Positions 10,365-21,480 of a DNA stretch of 64,000 nucleotides are shown piece after piece. Numbering within the stretch: the stretch's first letter is position 1; every line of letters starts with the position of its first letter. The notes beneath the pieces were generated by a model. That model saw only the letters and a program-made list of their open reading frames with translations, was not told where the DNA came from and did no database searches. The position numbers were made by a program, and so were the translations under genes. Source of the DNA: Euphorbia lathyris (Eukaryota > Streptophyta > Magnoliopsida > Malpighiales > Euphorbiaceae). The stretch spans positions 13,792,001 to 13,856,000 of the forward strand of contig NC_088917.1 in the NCBI RefSeq assembly GCF_963576675.1. The letters are read 5' to 3'.

Positions 10365-11836
10365 CTGCAGTAGTGTCTTTTCTATACATGCAGTCCACTA
10401 CACAAAAACACATGGTTCACTGGCAGAAGAAATTTTTTACACAGGTAGTCCACTATACAAAAGCACATGTTCACTCGTGGTAGAAACTTTCTTCTTTATA
10501 TATATTTGGAAACAATTCCAAGGAAAAATTCTAGTATATTTTGCCAAACAAAATACGTTCAAAAAAATACCATACATTGTATTTGTTTATGGTTCCGTTC
10601 ATATTGTTTTAGTGTCACTTGTTGTCCATTAATGTGTCATTTGAAGAAATGGAAAAGCTTCTGAATCCAATCAACTCTTCTAAGTTATTTGTGAATGCCA
10701 AAATTTGTTCAAGTGTATATTCCATTCTGTATTTTGCTACAATCAAAGACAATAAATAATACAATCAAATACATTTCTATGTGGGTCATTTCCTCTAAAC
10801 AATATCTGAATATTATTTTTCTAATTTTCAGGTAAATAAATCTACTAAGTAAAGAACTAACCAGAGAGATGAGATCTTTGAAAGAGGAAGATGTATTATA
10901 GATTTGCAATCGACCTGCCAAAAAAGTAAATGACCGTATAGATAGTTTTGCAATGACATTATAAAACTAATCTAACAAGCTCATTACAAAAATGTAAAAC
11001 CGAATATTGGCAAAATTTAATATTTTAATAATTACAGACATTGCTTTGCACAACTTTGTTTTATATTATGTACATGTATATTTGTAACTTAATCCATTTA
11101 TAAATTTAAAATAATAGTAAAATACTATTTTGTAATTTATATTAAAACTAGGTTTAGACCCGTGCATTTTTTACGTCTTAGCCATCTATTCAAATAATAT
11201 TATATATTTAATTTGGAAAGTAAAATTAAAAGTGTAAAAATATATGAATTTATTTAGTCAAGAAGTCTTTTAAAAACTACACACGTTGAATACAACACAA
11301 TTTTTTTGTTTTGCGCGTTACAAATATGAATTTGTATTCCCTTTTTGTTTTTAATCTTTAAAATTGCAATGTATATTTGACCGACTAAAATTTAGCCGAA
11401 TAGAATATAATCCAAAATTTTATATTACATATAGCTAAATGGATTGAATAGTATTTTAGTCCAAAATTTGTCTAATTTGTCATCGCTACAACTCAAAATC
11501 TCCGACAAATTTGATTTTTATTTGTGTTGTCTCTAATTATTTTTAATGCAACAATTTAAGAATAGAAAACTATATAGATTGTGTATGAAGATTCTACTAA
11601 TTTTGAAGTTATTTTGTTAGTCCAGGAAATATGTATCAATTAACAGGACTAGCATTGGCCATAGGTTTAGGAATGCAAGTGCTTAGGTTCAGGATAAAAA
11701 ATGATCTAAATTTTGTAATTCTTTTTTTTTTATTATAAATTTAGTTATAATATCCATTTAGATTTAAAAATGATCAAATAATATTATATTTCAGGTTTAA
11801 AATGAGTCTAAATTTCTGTTTTAAACTTTCAAGTAT
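10365..11836. repeat. Right arm of the large inverted repeat
   Basis: Reverse complement of 7570-9230 in mirrored order. At its outer end (11795-11836) it holds the first bases of the Mutator-like transposase exon after TTTCAG, on the plus strand. It was cut there by the LINE insertion, and the homologous sequence resumes at 14708. The same sequence without inversion recurs at 14708-15230 and 16500-17060. Confidence 0.75.
10560..10690 (-). pseudogene. Second kinase N-lobe copy, inverted
   Basis: On the minus strand the words for EELIG and then QVTLKQYE can be read, corresponding to the P-loop strand and the VAxK strand (Ala changed to Thr) of the copy at 8872. Frames shift between the two parts, and the P-loop is damaged (IGFRSFS). 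It is the mirror copy in the other arm of the inverted repeat. Confidence 0.55.
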
Positions 11837-14707
11837 CTGCTGAGGATAACACTAAACTTCTTCAGCCTTTTACAGTGGAGGAATTTCGAGCGGCACTATT
11901 TGAGATGAACCCGTCGAAATCCCCTGGACCTGATGGCTTTAATCCAGAATTCTTTAAAAAAATTTGGGCTTTAATTGGTGAAGAAATCTTCCAGGCAGGC
12001 ACCTCTTGGTTGGATTCAGGTACTTTCCCCTCCGAATTAAATCATACTATAATCTCGCTCATTCCTAAGTGTGATAATCCTATATCTATGAAAGATCTGC
12101 GACCTATCGCGCTTTGCAATGTGATTTACAAAATAATCTCTAAGGTCTTAGCAAATCGTCTTAAATTGCTATTACCCAAGATTATTTCTGAAAATCAATC
12201 AGCCTTCATTAAAGGTCGCTCGATCCATGATAATGTGCTTCTTGCCTTTGAGTTAATTCACAGTATGAAGAAAAATGTAGGGAAAAAGAATGGAGATGTT
12301 ACCCTTAAAATTGATATTAGCAAGGCCTATGATAGAGTGAGATGGGCGTACTTAGCTACTATGCTTAAGCAATTAGGCTTTGATGATATGTGGATTAAGT
12401 ATATTATGCTATGTGTGACCACGGTTACCTACTCGATTAAGATAAATGATAAACTTGTGGGGCCAATTACACCAAAACGGGGCCTTCGACAGGGGGACCC
12501 TTTGTCACCGTATTTATTTCTACTGTGTATGGAAGGATTGTCTGCTCTTATCTCGCACTCTGAAAATTTGGGGCGTTTGCATGGGATTAGGGTGTGTAAG
12601 CGAGCTCCGTCAATTTCACATCTCCTATTCGCAGACGATGCTTTTTTGTTCTTTAAGGCTAATATTGAGGAAAGTAGAGAGGTGAAACGTCTCCTTAATT
12701 TGGTTGAAGAAGCCTCTGGGCAAGCTGTTAATTTTGCAAAATCTGGTATTCTGAGCAGCAGTAATGTGAATAGTTTCCTTATGGAGGGAATCTCGTCTAT
12801 TTTGGGAGTCTGGCAGCCTCTAAATACTGGCAGGTACCTTGGGTTACCTTCCCTTGTGGGTAGGAAGAAGAGAGCTATTTTTGCTCACCTAAAAGACAAG
12901 CTTTGGAAAAAACTGCAGGGGTGGAGGGGGAAGCCGTTGTCTAAAGCGGGCAAGGCAACACTGATTAGGGCAGTGGGTCAGTCAATTCCGGTTTATTACA
13001 TGAGTGTGTTCTTAATCCCTCTGTCTTCTGCAGAAGAATTACAGCGCATGCTGAACTCTTTCTGGTGGGGTAATCGAAAGGAGGGAACTCGGGGCATCAA
13101 CTGGATGGCTTGGGATAAGCTGTGTGTGTCTAAAGACGGTGGTGGTCTGGGCTTTAGAAATTTCACTGCTTTCAATCTAGCATTATTGGGTAAACAAGGA
13201 TGGCGGCTACAGTCATCCCCAGATTCTCTTGTCAGCAAAGTTTACAAAGCTAAATATTATCCAAATGGGGATTTTTTAACTGCTAGGCTGGGAAACTCAC
13301 CTAGCTATATTTGGCGGAGTATCTGGAGCTCTCAACTTCTGCTTGAAAGAGGCGTGAGATGGAAAATCGGAGATGGTCGGCGGATTAATGTATGGAAGGA
13401 TCAGTGGTTACGGGATGAACACTGTCAGCGGATTACCTCGCCTATGCCTGAAGGAATGGAGGAACTAACAGTCAGTGATCTGTTTATTCCGCGCTCCTTT
13501 GATTGGGATTTAGAGTTATTACAGGAGCTTTTCTCAGAACAGGATATTACTGCCATATGTAGATCCACTGTACGATCGAGGATTGGAGCGGATAAAATCA
13601 TTTGGCATGGCTCACGCGATGGCATGTACTCTGTTAAAAGCGCCTACAGATTGGCTACTACAGTGTTAACAACAGATGAGGATTTGCAAAGAGAGGGTGC
13701 CTGGGAGATTATCTGGACTGCTGCTGTCCCCTATAAGGTCAGGTACTTCTGCTGGAGGCTGCTACGCGATTGTGTCCCTACTCGTGCAAAAATCAAGAGT
13801 CGTGAGGTTCAAATTGATGATGTATGTGTCTTATGCTCACATGATATTGAAGATATCTGGCACTTATTCTGGCTTTGCCCGAAGGTTCAGGAGCTTTGGA
13901 GGGAATCTGGTCTGTTTGCTCCAATCGCTGCGGCTGCTGTCGATACAGACAACTTTTTCGACTTGTTCTTTCATCTGTGCAGGTCCGCGGGTAACTCGAG
14001 ACAGGAGAAGTTCATGATGTTGCTCTTGGGGTGGTGGAAATCGTGAAATGATTTCATCTGGAAACAGGCGAGCACTACTGCAACCCAAGTCGTGATCAGC
14101 GGATGCAGGAATCTTACGGATTGGCAGCTAGCACAGAAACGTAGAGGAGTTACGGACCAACGCTCCTCCATAAGATGCTGTGAGACTCAATGGCATCGAC
14201 CCCCTGCGCACTTGGTTTCCTGCTGTACAGATTACAGTTCATTCACCATTCTGGGCTTATCGGGATGCAGCGCGGCTTTAAGAGACTCCGTCGGGAACTT
14301 TATCAGTGCTAGGACGAACCTGACCGAAGGATTGATGGAGAGCAGGGAGGGAGAGACTTGGGCTTTACTATAAGCTTTGGAATGGATGATTGATCTTGGA
14401 TATTCAAATGTCATTCTTGAGACAGATTCCAAACTTACGGTTCAAACTCTTCATTCACATCAGACGGATCTTTCGGAGTTTGGCGACCTTATTGCTCACT
14501 GCCGTCGGCTACTTTCAACCAACAGCGGATTCTCTGTCCGTTTCATCAAAAGGCAGGCAAATAGTTTAGCCCATTGTTTAGCAAGGGCGGCTTCTCAACA
14601 TGTCAGGCCTACTATTTTTCATTCTTTACCAAATGCTTTACCATTATCTGTACTTAACTTCTGTCCTATTTTGATCCATTAATGATATTCCTTTTCAAAA
14701 AAAATAA
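11837..14707 (+). mobile_element. 5'-truncated L1-type LINE with 14-bp target duplication
   Basis: The 14-bp word AAACTTTCAAGTAT flanks the element at 11823-11836 and 14708-14721. The 3' end is an A-rich tail (about 14696-14707). The 5' end starts inside the reverse transcriptase linker, so the endonuclease and ORF1 are missing, as expected from incomplete target-primed reverse transcription. It was inserted into the spacer of the kinase repeat. Confidence 0.93.
11851..14682 (+). pseudogene. LINE ORF2: reverse transcriptase, zinc-binding domain, RNase H
   Basis: One frame, open at the 5' truncation point, with two nonsense mutations: TGA at 14044-14046 and TAA at 14371-14373. Domains in order: RT fingers (SPGPDGFNPEFF), palm (LKIDISKAYDRVRW), GLRQGDPLSPYLF, catalytic FADDAFLFF near residue 251, thumb (WWGN), the plant zf-RVT region (WRLLRDCVPTRAKI with CVLC), and RNase H (LETDSKL, then RFIKRQANSLAHCLARAAS). 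The protein would copy LINE RNA at nicked chromosomal DNA. No frameshift is seen, so decay is light. No true start codon exists because of the truncation. Confidence 0.92.
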
Positions 14708-15455
14708 AAACTTTCAAGTATAATTTTTTTTAGTAAGGCACAATTTTTTGTTTTGCTTGTTACAAATATAAATATTTAGTCTGATTTTGTTTGTAATCTT
14801 TAGAATTGCAATTTACGTTTGACCGACTAAAAATTAGCCTAGCAAGATATAATCCAAAATTTTATATTACATATAGCTAAATGGATTGAATAGTGTTTCA
14901 GTCCAAAATTTGTCTAATTTGTCAATGTTACAAATCAAAATCTCCGTCAAAATTGAATTTTATTTGTATTGTGATTTTAATCTTCTATGCAACAATTTAA
15001 GCCTAAAAAGCTATATGGATTGTGTATAAAGATTCTACAAGCTGCAGTTCCTTTCCTGATTTTAAAATTCAACTAACATCAAAATACCAAATTAAAGAGT
15101 TCAATAGGATATAGCTAGCTGTAATACAAGAATTTCAGAGAGTAATTATAGTGTTTTATCTTTCAGTATATCAATTGGAATTCTATTCTATTGACGTTTA
15201 AGAGAATTTAAATTGATTTAGTATCATAATGTTTTACGCTTTGCATATGTCAAGAGGGATTAAATGCCCTTGCTGCTTTGTCTCTTTAAATGTATATATG
15301 GACTTAATTCATTCAATGCATGTTTTATATTATTCCAAAAAGACTTTCAAGCTTCTATTTTCCAAGGAGATTTGGGTGTTTGTGTTTGTGTTTAATATTA
15401 ATTAGATTTTATTTGAAAGAATAATAGCATGTATTATTCTATTTTCAAATTACAC
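14708..15455 (+). repeat. Long kinase-repeat unit spacer
   Basis: The sequence resumes the target interrupted by the LINE. It includes 'gttacaaatat', 'cgactaaaaattagcc', 'ataatccaaaatttta', 'gtgtataaagattctac' and the block before the kinase exon ('ccaaggagatttgggtg', 15363). The same order recurs at 17630-18290 and 20150-21480. In the compact array units the middle part is deleted between 'ctactagcaac' and 'cattcaatgcatg'. Confidence 0.75.
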
Positions 15456-15906
15456 TGTTGGAATTAATTGGATATGGATCCAATTAGGCCCGTCCGAAAT
15501 GGAACGGGCTCAAACCCAATAAGAATTAGGGTTAGGTGATCTATTTATTCAGTATAAATAGAAACCCTAATCTATCATAATTCTAAGAGAATTAGAAAAG
15601 GGTTAGAAATTAGGTTTTGAGATACAGGATCTCCAGAGAACTTTTTCTCTCCTCTTTTTCCCTAAACCGCCGCCCCTCTCTCTATTTTTGGGATTCGTCA
15701 TCGCTTTAGTTCGTGAACCAATTGTCTTCCTCTCCCAATTCTATTGGCATGGTTGAAGCCTTGACCGGTGATACTAGATCGGGTGATTGATCTGAAATCC
15801 TTCCGCTGCAAATCAAGAACGGGATCTGCGCTACAAGAGGTAACCCGTAAACCCGTTTACTTATTCGGATAAATATATATGTTATGAATATATGCTTATC
15901 CCAACA
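15456..15906. repeat. Solo copia-like LTR, 451 bp, with 5-bp target duplication
   Basis: The LTR begins TGTTGGAATTAA and ends ATCCCAACA, with the terminal inverted repeat TGTTGG / CCAACA. The 5-bp word TACAC flanks it at 15451-15455 and 15907-15911. No internal region is present, so it arose by recombination between two LTRs. A 'cagtataaatag' TATA box (about 15550) suggests plus-strand transcription orientation. The insertion lies in the intron-like region just before a kinase exon. Confidence 0.92.
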
Positions 15907-16100
15907 TACACAATTTATCATTCTCCTTTCAGTACAGCATCAAAATCTCAACCTCCTTTTTATCAAGGTTGAGATGAGCTTCTTGTTTCCATTGGGAGAA
16001 GTAATAAGCATGAAGTATCCCAAAGGGGACACACTGCTCTTGAGTTAAAGAGTAAGACTTTTATATTTAGTTAAAAAGAAAGAAAAAGAAGAAAAAAAAG
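15907..16100 (+). pseudogene. Chimeric kinase remnant with internal deletion
   Basis: The first kinase exon starts (GAGATGAGCTTCTTG) but after about 20 bases jumps into the end of the second exon (CCATTGGGAGAAGTAATAAG), then the APE-like end of that exon. The alphaC to DFG region is deleted. This is a broken copy of the unit seen at 18290. Confidence 0.65.
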
Positions 16101-16480
16101 CAAGGCAAATTGATAGAGAATATGCTAATAGGCATTAACGGTAATATGGGAATTGCGGTACATGTGGTTTATGGTTTGATTAGTGAAGAGAGAGTTATAG
16201 TTAGTATAAATATAGTAGTAGGGAGAGTAAGAGGAGGGATGAAAAGAGTTATATTAGGAAGCACCATTTGTGTGTTTGGCTCTATTCTTTGATTAGGGAG
16301 GGAAGTTCATCTTCCTATGAGGGTTTGAGGTTACTCTTATCTCATTCTATCTTTTATTGTCTGTTTATTTCATACAAATTCATCAATACAATTCTCTATT
16401 TCTTTATTTGTTTTATGTTTCTATTTCTGTTTCCATCAATTGGCAATGAGGAGACTTTAAATCTAACCTAACAAGCTCAT
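16100..16480 (+). promoter_or_regulatory. LTR-like segment with TATA box, copy 1
   Basis: A purine-rich run is followed by 'gttagtataaatatag' (TATAAATA at 16205-16212), a GGGAGAG-rich leader, and a T/C-rich stretch. The segment is repeated at 19661-20040 with the same landmarks, including 'gtgtgtttggctctattc'. The look resembles U3-R-U5 of a small copia-type LTR, but clear TG/CA borders and a primer site were not found. It lies directly downstream of the kinase exon in both long units. Confidence 0.4.
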
Positions 16481-17064
16481 TACACAGAAGTAAAACCGAA
16501 TATTAGCAAAATTGTATATTTTAATAATTACAAACATTATTTTCTACAAGTTTGTTTTATATTATTTACGCGTATATTTGTAACTAAATCCATTTATAAA
16601 TTTAAGATAATAGTAAAATACTATTTTGTAATTTATATTAAAACTAGCTTTAGACACGCACATTTTTTTTATTTTTTTAATACTTTTTATTGTAGTGTTA
16701 CGTATTAGCCATTTATTCTATTCAAATAATATTACATATTTAATTTGGAAAGTAAAATTAAAATTGCAAAAATATATGAATTTATTTAGCTAAGAAATCT
16801 TTTAAAAACTACAAATGTTGAATACAGTATAATTTTTTGTTTTGGGCGCTACAAATATAAAATTTTATTCCCTTTTTGTTTGTAAACTTTAAAATTTCAA
16901 TGTATATTTGACCGACTAAAAATTAGTCGAGTATGATATAATCCAAAATTTTATATTACATATAGCTAAATGTATTGAATAGTGTTTCAGCCAAAAATTT
17001 GTCCAATTTGTCATCGCTACAACTTAAAATCTCCGACAAAATTTATTTTTATTTGTATTATCTT
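16481..17064 (+). repeat. Long-unit spacer, second copy
   Basis: It repeats the order found at 10960-11530: 'ctaacctaacaagctcatta', 'taaaaccgaatatt', 'aaaactagctttagac', 'cgactaaaaattagtcg', 'caaaatttgtcc'. No coding sequence is supported. It ends where a solo LTR begins at 17065. Confidence 0.65.
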
Positions 17065-17629
17065 TGTAACAGTCGAATAAAAACTTATATATACATAAAA
17101 ACTTAAAAGGGTAGTTGATAGTTACTTACATTTGCAAAGAAAAGAAGAACAATACACTAAGAACTCATTTTCTTGTTTAGAATCTGCCTAGCTTGAATAT
17201 AATCTAGAGAGCTCCAAATCAAAATCACACCGACCAGAATGTGTATTAGGATGTCTAGAATTTACTGTAAAAATGAGCTCGATCCGACAATTCAATCTCT
17301 AGATATCAAAGCATGATTGAAGCTAGGTGGGTTTGGATGTATGAAGAAAGAAGGAGAGATGAAGATGAACAAATGGGGAATGTTCAACTTGAAAATTGCA
17401 GTATAGTTTTGTGTGATTTGTGTTCCCAATAAAAGAAAATCTTCCTTTTGGTCCCTCTAAATTTTAACTTCTTTTAAAACTTACCCTAAACTTTTAATTT
17501 TACACTTAAAGCATGAAATTGACTTCCAAACTATATTCATAATCCCCAATTAACTCTCCAATAAATAAATAAATAAATATAATATAATATTAGGGTATAA
17601 TAACTAAAATTAAGGACACGGATGTGACA
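17065..17629 (-). repeat. Probable solo LTR, minus strand, no target duplication
   Basis: On the minus strand the segment starts TGTCACATCCGTGTCC and ends CTGTTACA. A TGTCACA start is usual for several gypsy LTR families. It contains no coding sequence. The flanks (ATCTT and AATAG) do not match, and the repeat on the right restarts at an earlier point of the unit than where the left flank stops. This suggests it formed by recombination between elements in two repeat units. Confidence 0.45.
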
Positions 17630-18289
17630 AATAGCTTAACAAGATATAATCCAAAATTTTATATTACATATAGCTTAATGGATTAAATAGTGTTTCAGTC
17701 CAAAATTTGTCTAATTTGAAATATTACAACTCAAAATTTCCGAGAAAATTGAATTTTAGTTGTATTGTGATTTTAATCTCATACGAAACAATTTAAGCCT
17801 AAAAAGCTATAGAGATTGTGTATAAAGACTCCACTAGCAACAGTACCTTTCCTGATTTTAAAATTTAACTAACATCAAAATACCAAATTAAAGAGTTCAA
17901 TAGGATATAGCTAGCTATAAACAAGAATTGCAGGTAACAATTATAGTGTTTTATCTTTCAGTATATCAATTGCAATTATTTTTTTGTTGACGTTTAAGAG
18001 AATTTAAACTAATTTAGTGTCATAATATTTTACGCTTTACACATGTCAAGAGGGATCAAATGCCCTTGCTGATTTATCTCTTTAAATGTATATATGGCAT
18101 TAATCCATTCATTGTATGTTTTACATTTTCCAAAAAAACTTTTAAACTTCTATTTTTCAAGGAGATTTGGGTGTTTGTGTTTGACATTAATTTGATTTGA
18201 TTTGGAAGAATCATATCATGTATTATTCTATTTTCAAATTATACAATTTATTATTCTCCTTTTGGTACACCATCGAAATCTCAACCTCC
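17630..18289 (+). repeat. Long-unit spacer before the best-preserved kinase copy
   Basis: The same spacer as 14850-15455, ending with 'ccaaaaaaacttttaaac', 'aaggagatttgggtg' and the AT-rich block that precedes the first kinase exon in every unit. Confidence 0.65.
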
Positions 18290-18605
18290 TTTATATCAAA
18301 GTTGAGATTGGCTTCTTGTTTATTGCTCACCACCCCCACATTATAAGGCTTATTGGGTATGCTGCTGTTCAGAAACATTATTTTTTTAGTAACAAAACAT
18401 CTGCCAAAATGTTTGTCAACCGTGCATAAGGGTAACTCGAGTATCCCAATTTTATTTCTTAATTCAGATTAAGCTAACTCTCTTAATTTAGTTTTAATTA
18501 TATTAACACCTTTTCAGGTTTTGGTTGGAACAAAATATTCAAAGCAATTAAGCAAATAGCCAATGGAAGTATATCCATTCATACAGTAATGGAGATAGAA
18601 TATAC
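18290..18605 (+). pseudogene. Receptor-like kinase fragment, best-preserved splice sites
   Basis: Exon A (about 18303-18428) reads EIGFLFIAHHPHIIRLIGY, the alphaC helix and the beta4-beta5 strands of a receptor-like kinase. The intron begins GTAACTCGAG at 18431 and ends TTTTCAG at 18511-18517, the only copy in the window that keeps the AG acceptor. Exon B begins after it and reads toward the catalytic loop (KYIHSYSNGD). The hAT element at 18606 cuts the exon, and the rest continues at 19517. No copy has both lobes in one frame, and frameshifts and stops make this non-functional. The family resembles RLK/Pelle kinases, and the exact subfamily cannot be set from this piece. Confidence 0.75.
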
Positions 18606-19508
18606 TAGGGGTGGGTAAAAAAACCAGAAAAACCGATAATCCAAACTGGAAAAAGAGGTTAACCGAACCGGTGAGTTTCTTAATGGTTAAAAAATAGTCA
18701 GGTATCGATTTTGGTTTCGATTTCAGTTTCGGATAGGATGTTCTAAAATCACGGTTACCGGTTAACCTAACCGTTTAATAAATATATATTAAAAAAAATT
18801 TAATATATTATATAAGTTATATTATAATATATAATTGTTGTACTAACATAGATTAATATAAATATATTATATAAGTTATATTAGTGTTGTACTTTAAAAA
18901 AAATAAAAAAAAATAAATACATAAGTTTTGTTCAAAATCAAAACTATTAGTTTTGTTATAGTAGATTAATATAATTGTTGTAATATTATTTTTGCTTAAA
19001 AAAAAAAAGAAACCATATTCTATTCTTCTCGTTCTTCTCCTCTCCTCTCACACACACACCACCATCGAACAACCGCCACCTTCGTCTCTCCTGTTTTCAG
19101 ACCACACACGCTCTTCTCCTCGCACCGCCTTCCGTCTCTCCTCCTCACACCGTCATTCCGATCTTGCACAACCGTCTCTTCTCACACCGTCGTCCGTCTC
19201 TCCTTCTCACACCATCATTCCGATCTCGCACAGTCTCTCCTCTTCTCACCGTCATGGTTGATTAAGGTAAATCTTCGAATCTGTATTTCTTAGGACTTTC
19301 CTGGTCAAGTTTATATGGCTCCTTTTTCTTCTCATTTCGGGTTTCCGCTCTTGTTGTTTATACAGCTCTGAAATTAATGGTTAACCGGTTGTATGCTTAA
19401 CCGACTGATGTGGACCGATTTCGGTTTGGATGGTTAAAAAATCGTTGATAATGGTTTAGTTAATTTTTTTGCCCAATGGATCGGTTAACCGAACCGTACC
19501 CACCCCTA
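18606..19508. mobile_element. Non-autonomous hAT element with 8-bp target duplication
   Basis: Perfect 12-bp terminal inverted repeats TAGGGGTGGGTA and TACCCACCCCTA, flanked on both sides by GAATATAC (18598-18605 and 19509-19516). No transposase is encoded, so it would need a hAT transposase supplied elsewhere. Subterminal 'ggttaaccgaaccg' words are present in both halves. The middle contains a pyrimidine-rich tract (19015-19255) that ends with ATGGTTGATTAAG and a GTAAAT donor-like site, which looks like a captured 5' leader and first codons of a host gene. Confidence 0.93.
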
Positions 19509-19516
19509 GAATATAC

Positions 19517-19660
19517 TATATCTTAATGTCCAAAAACATTTTGGTGAATAAGGAGGAGACAATACTAAAATTTTACGAGTTCAGCTATATTAGGAGAAGT
19601 AATAAGTATGAAGTATCCTAAAGGAGATACCGTGCTCATGAGTTAAAGAGTAAGAATTTT
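19517..19660 (+). pseudogene. Second half of the hAT-split kinase exon
   Basis: Words for ILVNKEETILKFY can still be followed, in a frame disturbed near the LKSDN motif. The DFG triplet is degraded (GAGTTCAGC), and the APE-like end is 'ctcatgagttaaag'. It completes the kinase exon interrupted by the hAT insertion. Confidence 0.6.
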
Positions 19661-20040
19661 ATATTTACTTAAAAAGAAGAAGAAAAAAGCTAATATGCAT
19701 TAATGGTAATATGATAATTGGGGTATATGTGGTTTATCGTCTAATTAGTGAAGAAAGAGTTATAGTTAGTATAAATATAGTAGTAGGGAGAGCAAGAGGG
19801 GCGATGAAAATAATTATATTAGGAAGCATCATTTGTGTGTTTGGCTCTATTCGTTGAGCAGAGAGGGAAATTCATCTTCCCATGGGAGTTTGAGGTCACT
19901 CCCATCTCATTCTACCTTTCATTTTTTTTTGTCTATTTCATACAAATTCATCAATACAATTCTCTATTTCTTTATTTGTTCCATGTTTCTATTTCTGTTT
20001 ATATCAATTGGCAATGGGGAGACTATAAGTCTAACCTGAC
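19661..20040 (+). promoter_or_regulatory. LTR-like segment with TATA box, copy 2
   Basis: Diverged copy of 16100-16480, with TATAAATA at 19770-19777, the GGGAGAG leader, 'gtgtgtttggctctattc' and 'tcatcaatacaattctc'. It again lies just downstream of the kinase exon, so it belongs to the long repeat unit. Confidence 0.4.
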
Positions 20041-21480
20041 AAGCTTATTTACAAAGATGTAAACCGAATATTGGAAAAATTATATATTTTAATAATTATA
20101 GAAATTGTTTTGCACAACTTTGTTTTATAGTATATACATGATATTTCAGGTTTAAAATGAGTCTAAATTTCTATTCAAACTTTTAAGTATAATTTTTTTA
20201 TTAAAACGCATAATTTTTTGTTTTGCTCGTTACAAATATGAAAATTTAGTTTTGTTTGTAATCTTTAAAATTGCAATTTACATTTGACCAACTAAAAATT
20301 AGCCTAACAGGATATAATCCAAAATTTTATATTACATATAGCTAAATGGATTGCCTAATTTGTCAATGTTACAACTCAAAATCTCCGCCAAAATTTGATT
20401 TTTATTTGTATTGTGATTTTAATCTCCTCTGCAACAATTTAAGCTTAAAAAGCTATATGGATTTTGTATACAGATTCTACTAGCAGTAGTTTCTTTCCTG
20501 ATTTTAAAATTTAACTAACATCAAAATACCAAATTAAAGGGTTCAATAGGAAATAGCTAAATGTGATACAAAAATTTCAGGGAGCAACCAATTGAGCAAT
20601 TATAGTGTTTTATCTTTCAGTATATCAATTGGAATTCTTTTCAAATGACGTTTAAGAGAATTTAAACTGATTTAGTGTCATAATATTAAAATGAGTCTAA
20701 ATTTTTATTTTAAAATTTTAAGTATATTTTTTTTAGTAAGAAGCACAATTTTTTGTTTGCTCGTTACAAATATGAAAATTTAGTTTTCTTTGTAATCTTA
20801 AAAATTGCAATGTGCATTTGACTGACAAAAAATTAGCCTAACATGAAATAATCTAAAATTTTGTATTACATATAGCTAAATCGATTGTCTAATTTGTCAA
20901 CATAATTACTCAAAATCTCCGTCAAAATTTGATTTTTATTTGCATTATGATTTTAATCTCACACGCAACAATTTAATCCTAAAAAGTTATATGGATTGTG
21001 TATATAGATTATACTAGCAGTAGTTTTTTTTCTGATTTAAAATTTAACTAACATCAAAATACCAAATTGAAGGGTTCAACAATAAATAGTCTGCTGTAAT
21101 ACAAAAATTTCAGGAGCAACCAAAGGAGCAATTGTAGTGTTTTATCTTTCAGTATATTAATTGAAATTCCTTTTTGTTGACGTTTAAGAGAATTTAAACT
21201 AATTTACTATCATAATGTTTTATGCTTTACACATTTAAACAGGGATTAAATGCCCTTATGACTTTATCTCTTTAAACGTATATATGACCTTAATTCATTC
21301 GATGCATATTTTACACTTTCCAAAAAAAAAAACTTTCAAACTTTCATTTTCCAATGAGTTTTAGGTGTTTGTGTTTAACATTAATTTGATTTGATTTAAG
21401 AATCATATCATGTATTATTCTATTTTCAAATTACACAATTTATCATTCTCTTTTCGGTACACCATCAAAATATCAATCTC
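20041..21480 (+). repeat. Long-unit spacer duplicated in tandem (about 545 bp)
   Basis: The stretch starting with 'gtttaaaatgagtctaaattt' occurs at 20147 and again at 20692, each followed by the same spacer landmarks ('gttacaaatatgaaaattt', 'catatagctaaat', 'caaaatctccg', 'cagtagttt'). The first bases match the start of the Mutator-like transposase exon at 7569. No open frame is supported. Confidence 0.7.

Noticed and set aside
9465..10664. Several ORFs of 65-91 codons around the hAT-like element
   Set aside because: They lie over inverted-repeat DNA and low-complexity sequence, without motifs or start context.
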